Assembly (NCBI GenBank): GCA_934359185.1
Contig: CAKRLE010000005.1
Span: 62,001-126,000, forward strand
Direction: 5' to 3'
Length of the DNA stretch: 64,000 bases
DNA from: an uncultured Lachnospira sp.
GTDB taxonomy: Bacteria; Bacillota; Clostridia; Lachnospirales; Lachnospiraceae
The notes under the pieces are model-generated. The model was not told the origin of the DNA. It did not search any database and was given only the letters and a program-made list of their open reading frames with translations. This document shows, piece by piece, positions 57,140 through 64,000 of this stretch (position 1 is its first letter; each line of letters opens with the position of its first letter). The translations under genes were made by a program, and so were the position numbers.

Positions 57140-58264
57140 TTATAAGCCCCTCCATTCTCTTCCAGTCGCCTTAGTATAATCACTCTTCATATTGTTATAC
57201 ATTTCTTCAAATGAATCATAAAAATACTTTTTACTATCATAGCTGCCATCCCATGCGTCTGAGAGGAACTCTGCAAGCTTTTCAGAATATACTTCTGCAA
57301 GTTCTCCTCCCATATGTCCCTCCTGGTCACCATAATCACAGTCTGAACGAGGAATAAAGCTCATAAGTGCATCATTAAAATCGTAATACTCAACACCACA
57401 CTCACCTGTTATGAATGATGTAAATGTGTTATGTGCATATTCCATGCTAAGAGTCTTTACAACTGATGGAGTTATTGGTGTTGTCACACATATTAATCTA
57501 TAACCATTATTATTACATAATTTCACAATATTCTTAAATACATCTTTAACGTTCTCATCAAGTGCATCATCACTTCTTCCAACCCATGTCTGGACATAAT
57601 CTGCCCCTGGTGGAAGCTTGCCATACTCTGTTCCTTTTCTGTCAAAGAATCCTTTGCCAACATAAGGACCGTCTGCGCCCTCTACAATTCCATTTTCTGC
57701 ATATGCTGATTCGATTGTGACATTCTTGTAGCTTTCAGATGTCTTAACACTTATATTACGCTTTACAGCTGATGGAGAAACACTCCAGCTAAGTCTGTTG
57801 GCAAGAACATTTCTCATATCCATGACATCTCTGTTTTTAGCAAGATACTCTGCCTTAACCAATGGATTTTTGAGCTGCTGGTATATGAATGATCTTGTAA
57901 AATGTGCTGTTGGCTGTTCATACATCCAGTACTGGTAATCTATATCCAGTATCACTGTCTTAATGTCATTGCTTCCTGATATATCCTTTAAAATATAATA
58001 TGAATCTTCTATTGTCTCTCCAGGAATCGCCATATTAATTGCATTAGTGCCAAGCTTTTCATCAAGTCTGGCAGGGTCAACCGCACCACGGCAGTGTGAA
58101 GCACCAAGTATGACTGTATCATAGCTTGTCTCCTTCTTTTCCGCCTCATTAATTATGAATCTTACATATCCAGTCTGTGCAAATACAAAGTCACAGCCCT
58201 TCAATATAACTGCCAGAAGCACTAAAAACGCAAGGCTTCTCAGCCATGGCATAATCTTATCCAT
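57140..58264 (-). CDS. Membrane-anchored SGNH/DltD-like protein, second copy
   Basis: 374 residues. N-terminal helix, then an SGNH-type domain: TVILGASHCRGAVDPARL (nucleophile Ser in GASH) and YGDQEGHMGGELAEVYS (Asp/His). A paralogue of 10555-11616 with the same VILDIDYQYWM block. It precedes the MBOAT gene here, whereas it follows it in the other pair. The ATG at 58264 has GGAG at 6 nt; 58276 lies in the ribosome site. Confidence 0.83.
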   Translation of the reverse strand: MDKIMPWLRSLAFLVLLAVILKGCDFVFAQTGYVRFIINEAEKKETSYDTVILGASHCRGAVDPARLDEKLGTNAINMAIPGETIEDSYYILKDISGSNDIKTVILDIDYQYWMYEQPTAHFTRSFIYQQLKNPLVKAEYLAKNRDVMDMRNVLANRLSWSVSPSAVKRNISVKTSESYKNVTIESAYAENGIVEGADGPYVGKGFFDRKGTEYGKLPPGADYVQTWVGRSDDALDENVKDVFKNIVKLCNNNGYRLICVTTPITPSVVKTLSMEYAHNTFTSFITGECGVEYYDFNDALMSFIPRSDCDYGDQEGHMGGELAEVYSEKLAEFLSDAWDGSYDSKKYFYDSFEEMYNNMKSDYTKATGREWRGL

Positions 58265-58286
58265 CTCTCTCTCCATTTCACTGCTC

Positions 58287-59315
58287 TTATATTAACATTT
58301 CGTTTAATTTACGTGCCTGATTATCCCAGCTGTACTTATCAAGTATCTTCTGTCCGTCAGCTGTATGCTGTTCAAGTAACTGTCCAATATTGACATATGG
58401 GTCATCTGGTGATATATACACTGCTGAATCACCGAATATCTCCGGAAGGCTTGCCCTGTCTGATACAATTATCCTGCATCCTGTGCTGAGCGCTTCAAGC
58501 GGCGGTATTCCGAATCCTTCATAGTATGAAGGGAATATGAATGCCTTACAATATGTCATAAGCGACTTAATCTGTTCATCACTCGCAAATCCTGCGTAGA
58601 TTACATTCTTACATTTCTGGCTTTCAATTATTCTATCAAGATTCCTGCCGGCTATTACAAATATATCATCAGGATTAGCTTTGGCACATTCAAGAACCCA
58701 GTTGACATTCTTATTCTTATTAGGTGAACTTACTGTAAAGAAATACTTTCCCTTATCCAGATTAAACTTATCGAGAACTGTATCATCAGTTTTCACGTTC
58801 TCAAAATGCTGCCAGCCATTTCCTATTACAGTAATTTTATCAGCATTTATCCCAAGCCTGTCCATAATCCTGCCTTTGGAAAACTCTGATACTGTTATTA
58901 CCTTATCTGCTTTTTTCCTGATTCTTTTATAGATGTTATTAAACCATGAAATCTCGTCCTGCGGATAATCTTTAATCTGAGGGAACAGATCTTCACTCTC
59001 TGCATAACACACATCATGTAGACATACAATTCCCCTTGGCGCTATCAAAGATACTTCATTACACAGATTAACTGGTATACGTCCTGTTCTTCTGGCATAT
59101 AGTCCAAATACCACCTGTGTCCACATCTTGGAGCTTCTCATCACAACTTTTCTGATATTCTTGTATTCTGGCACAGCCTTAACATCTGGCGGAATAATAA
59201 TCTCAATATCCTTGCCTTCACATATTTTATCCAGCGCAAGAACTATGTTATATGCATATCTGTCAACACCTGATGACATCTGTGCCAAAAATCTTCCATC
59301 TATGCAATATTTCAT
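58287..59315 (-). CDS. GT4 glycosyltransferase
   Basis: 342 residues. YCIDGRFLAQMSSGVDRYAY, LHDVCYA, VSEFSKGRIMDRLG and the donor-site motif PSYYEGFGIPPLEALSTGC (E-x7-E) match the mannosyl/rhamnosyl GT4 group. The ATG at 59315 has GGGGAG at 6 nt. It lies between Wzt and the SGNH-MBOAT pair. Sugar unknown; mannose or rhamnose is plausible since GDP-sugars are made nearby. Confidence 0.91.
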   Translation of the reverse strand: MKYCIDGRFLAQMSSGVDRYAYNIVLALDKICEGKDIEIIIPPDVKAVPEYKNIRKVVMRSSKMWTQVVFGLYARRTGRIPVNLCNEVSLIAPRGIVCLHDVCYAESEDLFPQIKDYPQDEISWFNNIYKRIRKKADKVITVSEFSKGRIMDRLGINADKITVIGNGWQHFENVKTDDTVLDKFNLDKGKYFFTVSSPNKNKNVNWVLECAKANPDDIFVIAGRNLDRIIESQKCKNVIYAGFASDEQIKSLMTYCKAFIFPSYYEGFGIPPLEALSTGCRIIVSDRASLPEIFGDSAVYISPDDPYVNIGQLLEQHTADGQKILDKYSWDNQARKLNEMLI

Positions 59316-59338
59316 AACCATCTCCCCTAAAAATGCTT

Positions 59339-60583
59339 CTACTGAATGTTCTTATCATCAAACTGCCAGCTATGTGGCATCCTTAAAACTCCCACATCAC
59401 TTACATTAGAAACGACTTCAAATCTCATAGCTTCCTTGTAGTAATCAACCGGATTGCCTTCGCCCCACTCAATTGTTATATCAACCCAGTACTCACCAGG
59501 AATAAGCATTATGTTTTCAAGCTTGACTGTATAATGTCCGTCTTTATCAATATCAAAGTTATCAAATCTGTCTATTCTTGTATTAGTTCCATAACACCAC
59601 AAGCCATCGCTTCTGAATATTCCAAATCCAAATACACCATCTGTAATTTTTTCATTGATATGATAATCAAAGTCAAGTGTTATGCTCTCGCCAGTTCTGA
59701 ATGTCTTCTGTACTTCACCTGCATCATTGAGCATCCTGATATCTGTAAACTGAGCCCTCTTATCTCCATATCTCTTGATAAGTCTCTCCTTTGCAGCCTT
59801 AGTCTCCTCACGGATTCTGTCTTTCTCTGCCTGATCCATTCTCTCCTTGTTCATGTAATCAAGATATTCCAGATGGACATCCTTAGGAGTTCCATCCATC
59901 TCAATATGACCTTCCTTAATCCAGATAGAGCGGTCACATATCTGCTCAATCTGTCCAAGCGAATGTGATACAATCACGATAGTTGTTCCTGCTGCCTTGA
60001 TTTCCCTTAACTTATTAAAACATTTTGCCTGAAAGTTCGCATCTCCAACCGCAAGAATCTCATCAATCAGAAGAATATCCGCATCAACATTGATTGCAAC
60101 TGAGAACGCAAGTCTCATATACATTCCTGATGAGTATGTTCTTACAGGGTTATCTATGAATTCATTAAGCTCTGAAAATGCAATGATATCATCAAGTCTT
60201 GCATCTATTTCTTTCTTGTTCAGTCCAAAGATTGCAGCATTAGTGTATATATTCTCACGACCGCTCATATCAGGATGAAATCCCGCACCAAGCTCAATAA
60301 GGCTTGATACTCTTCCACACATCTCGATACTTCCGCTGTTCGGATATATAATCTTAGTAAGAAGCTTAAGTGTCGTACTCTTACCACAGCCATTTTTTCC
60401 GATAAGACCTACTGCCTCACCCTTCTTGATTGAGAAGCTTATATTGTCAAGCACGGTTCTGTTTTCATACTTATTGCGCTTCCAGAACAATACTTTTTCT
60501 TTTAATTCACTTCCCTTGTCATAATACACCTTGAAATGCTTGGTAACATTATTTACCTCTATGGCGTTGTTCTGATCTTTCAT
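59339..60583 (-). CDS. wzt: ABC transporter ATPase for polysaccharide export
   Basis: 414 residues. Nucleotide-binding domain with Walker A GLIGKNGCGKST, signature YSSGMYMRLAFS and Walker B DILLIDEILAVGD, followed by a linker and a C-terminal beta-sandwich (about 280-414, GESITLDFDYHI ... GEYWVDITIEWGEG) like the Wzt carbohydrate-binding domain. That domain recognises the completed, end-capped glycan, so the exported polymer is probably capped. It forms the exporter with the permease directly upstream. Start 60583 has GGAGG at 5 nt. Confidence 0.95.
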   Translation of the reverse strand: MKDQNNAIEVNNVTKHFKVYYDKGSELKEKVLFWKRNKYENRTVLDNISFSIKKGEAVGLIGKNGCGKSTTLKLLTKIIYPNSGSIEMCGRVSSLIELGAGFHPDMSGRENIYTNAAIFGLNKKEIDARLDDIIAFSELNEFIDNPVRTYSSGMYMRLAFSVAINVDADILLIDEILAVGDANFQAKCFNKLREIKAAGTTIVIVSHSLGQIEQICDRSIWIKEGHIEMDGTPKDVHLEYLDYMNKERMDQAEKDRIREETKAAKERLIKRYGDKRAQFTDIRMLNDAGEVQKTFRTGESITLDFDYHINEKITDGVFGFGIFRSDGLWCYGTNTRIDRFDNFDIDKDGHYTVKLENIMLIPGEYWVDITIEWGEGNPVDYYKEAMRFEVVSNVSDVGVLRMPHSWQFDDKNIQ

Positions 60584-60609
60584 CTTATCCTCCATATTGC
60601 ATACACAAA

Positions 60610-61386
60610 CTAAAAATTCTCTGCAAATCCCTTCTGTAGCTTGTTAAAGCAGAAGAAGCCAAGTGCTATGAATATTATTCCTATACCAAGTACATACAGC
60701 AAAGACATAAGATGTGGTATCTCCTTGTAGTAAAGTATCTGTCTGTACATCTCTGTTATAGGTGTCATGGGATTAGCCTTGAATATTGGCAGCGCCCAGT
60801 CTGGAACCATCTCGCTTCCGTACATGACTGGTGTCATGTACTGTAACGCCATTGTTACAATTCCAAGAATATACTGTAAATCCCTGAAGTACACTGTAAG
60901 TGCAGCAACTATCATTGCAATTCCCAGGCACAATATGTACTCAACAATCATAACTACAGGCAGACATAACAAAGCAAGAAGATTAACGCCTCTTCCAGAT
61001 ATAATAAGGACTGCAAATATCACTATAAATGTAAGCATCATATTCACAAATCCACTCGTAACTGTAGCTATCGGCATAACCTCTCTTGGAAAATATATCT
61101 TCTTAATCATATCTTTTTCTCTGATAATAGATATAGAACCATCCTGGACACTTGATGCAAAGAACATCCATGGCACCAGTGCAACAAACAGGAACAGATA
61201 ATACTGCTCATATCCAGCTCTCATAATAATCGAGAAAACCATTGTAAATACCATAAGCTGAAGCAGTGGATTAATGAAAGTCCATAAAAAGCCCAGAACT
61301 GAGCCCTTGTATCTACCCCTCAAATCTCTCTTTACAAGGCTGATTATCATCTCCCTGTACTCGTATAACTCTTTTAAATGTTTCAC
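60610..61386 (-). CDS. wzm: ABC transporter permease for polysaccharide export
   Basis: 258 residues, six membrane helices, ABC-2 type. The start LVKRDLRGRYKGSVLGFLW and the INPLLQLMVFTMVFS block are typical of Wzm/TagG/RfbA permeases. With Wzt it exports undecaprenyl-linked polysaccharide. GTG start with GGAGG 7 nt upstream. There is one Wzm/Wzt pair in the window and a Wzx-like flippase in the lic cluster, so two export routes may coexist. Confidence 0.95.
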   Translation of the reverse strand: MKHLKELYEYREMIISLVKRDLRGRYKGSVLGFLWTFINPLLQLMVFTMVFSIIMRAGYEQYYLFLFVALVPWMFFASSVQDGSISIIREKDMIKKIYFPREVMPIATVTSGFVNMMLTFIVIFAVLIISGRGVNLLALLCLPVVMIVEYILCLGIAMIVAALTVYFRDLQYILGIVTMALQYMTPVMYGSEMVPDWALPIFKANPMTPITEMYRQILYYKEIPHLMSLLYVLGIGIIFIALGFFCFNKLQKGFAENF

Positions 61387-61409
61387 TTGTTTTCCTCCAG
61401 TGTATCACT

Positions 61410-62672
61410 TTATTGGTTAATAACATTAAGTCTGTCTCTTACAAATGCTGATGACTGTTCCATCGACAGCTTTTCACACACATATTCATGCGCATTACTC
61501 TTCATTATACCATAAAATTCCTTATCATCAAATAATCTTCTCATAAATGATGCCGCATGGTCACTGTCTGCCTCTGCCCATCTGTACCCTTTCTTAAATG
61601 GCGGATAGTCCTTCTCTAATTCTACCATCCTGTAATCAACCATGCAGGCACAGCTCTCATCCATAAACTGTGTAGTCGCAGACCACGCCGTTGCTATTAC
61701 CGGCGTTCCAAGCACCATTGCCTCAGCACATATAAGCCCGAAGCCTTCTGCCCTGTGAAGCGACACAAACACATCAACGCTCTTTATAAGGCTGTTAACT
61801 TCATCCCTTGATATATTTTTATCAATGAAATATATATTGCTATATCCTTCTGTCAGGCTCTTAATATACTCAATATCTGCATCACTGTTCGCTTTCAGCT
61901 TAACTACAAGTCCGACTTCCGTATTATCTGGTTTAAATGCCTTCTTAAAGCTCTCTATCACCTTGCCCGGATTTTTTCTTGGCGCACCGCTCCCACCATC
62001 ATACATCATCATGTATAAGAATCTGTCTTCCGGAAGCCCGAAATATTTTCTGTCATACTGCTCATCTGCCTTGGCTGTGACCGGGTATGCAATCGTATAT
62101 ACCGGCTTTTCTGTATATTTTTCAAATATCTTATTCTCGAAATCTGACGGAACCCAAAGCTCATCTATCAGGTTAAATGCCGGCATCCACTCTTCGGGAA
62201 AATCTTCCATCTCCCAGAGCCAGAAGCCTATATTATAATGTCTGTCAAAGAACTCTTTTCCCAAATCCATGAATGCAACTGCCATCTCACTTGCATTGAT
62301 ATGAAATATATTAATATTATATTTTAACTCATCCTGAATCTTATCATCACAAGAATGGTCTGACATATTCATTCCCGGTGGCACATAATAATTATATATA
62401 ATATTAGGCACACCTGCAGCATCAAGGATTGATGACACATACCTCATGCTCTGTCCAAGCCCCGTGTCTACCCTGATATCGCCTATAAGATTAACTCCGA
62501 ACGGAAATGCATCCTTATCAAATTCCTCTATATCTATCTGCGCTATGGCTCTCGCCTCCCGGTTAATCATCCTGGCTTTGACCTTAGACAATATACTCTG
62601 CGGGATACATCTTACAAGAACCGGACGAAGCTTCTCTGCTCCTTTAAGCACCATCTTTGACAGTCCACTCAT
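61410..62672 (-). CDS. GT4 glycosyltransferase
   Basis: 420 residues. FGVNLIGDIRVDTGLGQSMR at about residue 57, GFWLWEMEDFPEEWM, and donor-site SLHRAEGFGLICAEAMVLGTP (E-x7-E). The GFWLWE/EMEDF pattern belongs to a GT4 subgroup common in rhamnan and mannan clusters. It starts 2 bp after its upstream neighbour. Sugar unknown. Confidence 0.9.
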   Translation of the reverse strand: MSGLSKMVLKGAEKLRPVLVRCIPQSILSKVKARMINREARAIAQIDIEEFDKDAFPFGVNLIGDIRVDTGLGQSMRYVSSILDAAGVPNIIYNYYVPPGMNMSDHSCDDKIQDELKYNINIFHINASEMAVAFMDLGKEFFDRHYNIGFWLWEMEDFPEEWMPAFNLIDELWVPSDFENKIFEKYTEKPVYTIAYPVTAKADEQYDRKYFGLPEDRFLYMMMYDGGSGAPRKNPGKVIESFKKAFKPDNTEVGLVVKLKANSDADIEYIKSLTEGYSNIYFIDKNISRDEVNSLIKSVDVFVSLHRAEGFGLICAEAMVLGTPVIATAWSATTQFMDESCACMVDYRMVELEKDYPPFKKGYRWAEADSDHAASFMRRLFDDKEFYGIMKSNAHEYVCEKLSMEQSSAFVRDRLNVINQ

Positions 62673-62674
62673 AT

Positions 62675-63763
62675 CTATCTGTTCTCCATCATAAAATCAT
62701 AAACCTTTTTACCCAGCTTCTCAGGCGCATACATTTCCACAATCTCCTTGTAGGACTCTTCATCCACAACACTGTTATATTCAAAAAGAATCCTGCCAAG
62801 ATTATCTATCTGTTCCTTCTCTCCGCAATTAATATCAAATGTATTGATATTCCCCCGTGCTATCTCATCAAATATAGGAAGATTGCTTGCTATAACAGGC
62901 TTATTAAACTTCATGACCTCAATAACAGGCATTCCAAAGCCCTCTGCCTTAGATGGGAATACAAATGCAGACATCTTTGAATATAATTCCAGCTTCTTTT
63001 CATGGCTTATATAATCAAGATACGTTATATTACCATCCTCCTCTATCGCAGAGGCAACGAGCTGTCTTATATCCTCCTCCTGCATTTTGCCAGCAAGAAC
63101 CAGCTTCTTGTCCCCTCCATCTGCGCGGTATCTTCTGTATCCTTTAATCAGAAGGTCTACACCTTTGCGCTTTTCCATATTACCGACATACAGAAAATAC
63201 CCTTCATCGCTGCATTTCCACTTATCCTTCAACGGATTAGATATTATATATGCATTGCAGTTAGTAATATTCTTACTTCTTGGGAAATATTTTTCTGTTG
63301 TCAGCTTGGTCTGCATCGAATTATAAAGAATCATGTCCGTATTTTTCAATGTCTTTGATAGTCCATGCCTGAAATACAGGCTGTACACCATTCCAAAATA
63401 CTCAACATACTCTATAGGAAACATATCATGTACAGTTATCATTGTCTTAAAGCTGCCTTTAAGCTTTATAGGAATAACTGTATTAACTTCCCAGAATATA
63501 TCTGGTTTAACCTTATCAAGAACACTCTGCACGTATGAGAAGTACGAATATACCCCGGCACTCCGATACACCTGTTTCCCCTGTGTATACACTTCCATGC
63601 CATTTTCCTGGAAAAATTTAATATATTCGCTCTCTGCAACATCTGATATAAGAACGAATTCTAAATCTTCATACTTAATAAGCTGCTTCAAAAAATCATT
63701 AAGATACATGCCAACACCACTTGGTCTGCTGCCAAGCGTTCTGGCATCAATAGCTATCTTCAT
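62675..63763 (-). CDS. GT4 glycosyltransferase
   Basis: 362 residues. IDARTLGSRPSGVGMYLNDF, TVHDMFPIEY, VGNMEKRKGVDLLI and donor-site PSKAEGFGMPVIEVMKFNKP. Resembles the mannosyltransferase B type of GT4. The start ATG at 63763 overlaps the upstream stop as ATGA and has GGGAGG at 4 nt; the longer frame to 63784 is unlikely. Sugar unknown. Confidence 0.91.
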   Translation of the reverse strand: MKIAIDARTLGSRPSGVGMYLNDFLKQLIKYEDLEFVLISDVAESEYIKFFQENGMEVYTQGKQVYRSAGVYSYFSYVQSVLDKVKPDIFWEVNTVIPIKLKGSFKTMITVHDMFPIEYVEYFGMVYSLYFRHGLSKTLKNTDMILYNSMQTKLTTEKYFPRSKNITNCNAYIISNPLKDKWKCSDEGYFLYVGNMEKRKGVDLLIKGYRRYRADGGDKKLVLAGKMQEEDIRQLVASAIEEDGNITYLDYISHEKKLELYSKMSAFVFPSKAEGFGMPVIEVMKFNKPVIASNLPIFDEIARGNINTFDINCGEKEQIDNLGRILFEYNSVVDEESYKEIVEMYAPEKLGKKVYDFMMENR

Positions 63764-64000
63764 ACAGCCTCCCTGTCCATGCATTCACACAGCTTTTTAG
63801 CTGATTCAAGCCATGAATGCTTTTTTAATACTTCTACCACACGTTCTTCATCAAGATACCATCCATCAACCAGCGAATCCAGATTAACCACCGGATTGCT
63901 GCAATTGATGTATTTTGCCACATCCTCATATATCTCATGCAACACCGGTATATCCCCAAGCACTACTTTCGCACCCATACATAAAGCTTCCATCGGTGGT
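63760..64000 (-). CDS. GT4 glycosyltransferase, partial
   Basis: Only the C-terminal 79 residues are in the window. They begin PPMEALCMGAKVVLGDIPVLHEI, the end of a GT4 donor site (usually EGFG-PP-EA), so the gene continues beyond the edge. Its stop overlaps the next start by 4 bp. Sugar unknown. Confidence 0.85.
   Translation of the reverse strand, partial: PPMEALCMGAKVVLGDIPVLHEIYEDVAKYINCSNPVVNLDSLVDGWYLDEERVVEVLKKHSWLESAKKLCECMDREAV

Overview
The window looks like chromosomal DNA of a low-GC Gram-positive member of the Clostridia, most likely Lachnospiraceae. The reasons are AT-rich codon use, strong AGGAGG-type ribosome binding sites, TTG/GTG starts, a SipL-like DUF3794/LysM protein, an IspE-FadR gene pair, and a large surface-polysaccharide region built around Wzm/Wzt, LicD and YfhO-type proteins. 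The genus call is inference. Apart from the MATE gene and one small gene near 4.9 kb, every gene is on the minus strand, so operons read from high to low coordinates.

Layout. 1-8.2 kb: ordinary genes (FadR-like regulator, ispE, AraC regulator divergent from a MATE pump, a conserved protein behind a possible sigma-28 promoter, a SipL-like protein, a PrcB-like lipoprotein) separated by three long palindromic repeats. 8.2-24.4 kb: glmM, galE, glf, a phosphomannose-isomerase fusion, a membrane-anchored sigma-like protein, polyprenyl-phosphate glycosyltransferases, GT-C/YfhO membrane proteins and a first MBOAT-SGNH acyltransferase pair. 24.6 kb: a tRNA-Leu(UAA) with its own promoter and terminator. 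24.8-35.5 kb: manC-gmd-rmd (GDP-D-rhamnose) followed by rfbF-rfbG-rfbH and a TPP enzyme plus reductase, together resembling the CDP-yersiniose route to a branched 3,6-dideoxy sugar, with gtrA/gtrB-like flippase and transferase genes. 35.6-36.05 kb: a GC-rich island with a second palindromic repeat family in inverted orientation. 36.1-45.5 kb: a GT39-like protein and a lic-type amino-alcohol phosphate cluster (licD, flippase, cytidylyltransferase-PLP enzyme fusion, LicC-LicA fusion, 60-residue membrane protein, NCS1 permease). 45.7-64 kb: an ABC-exporter polysaccharide cluster (Wzm/Wzt, seven complete GT4 genes plus a partial eighth, a second MBOAT-SGNH pair, a YidC insertase fused to a CDP-glycerol-type glycerophosphotransferase, a sulfatase-family enzyme and a polytopic protein).

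Taken together, most of the window makes, activates, transfers, decorates and exports cell-surface glycans: nucleotide sugars (UDP-Galf, GDP-Rha, CDP-branched sugar), lipid-linked sugars, O-acyl groups, and choline-like and glycerol-like phosphate substituents.

The most unusual structure is the long palindrome family in the first 8 kb (1-283, 4527-4800, 7812-8149). All three copies share a folded core whose helices change in a compensatory way, but each copy carries its own private, almost perfect 43-72 bp outer stem. A solo inner module sits beside the tRNA, and an unrelated but similarly built family sits at 35.6-36.05 kb. The YidC-glycerophosphotransferase fusion, the sigma-like membrane protein with extracellular repeats, and the cytidylyltransferase-PLP fusion are the next most notable items.
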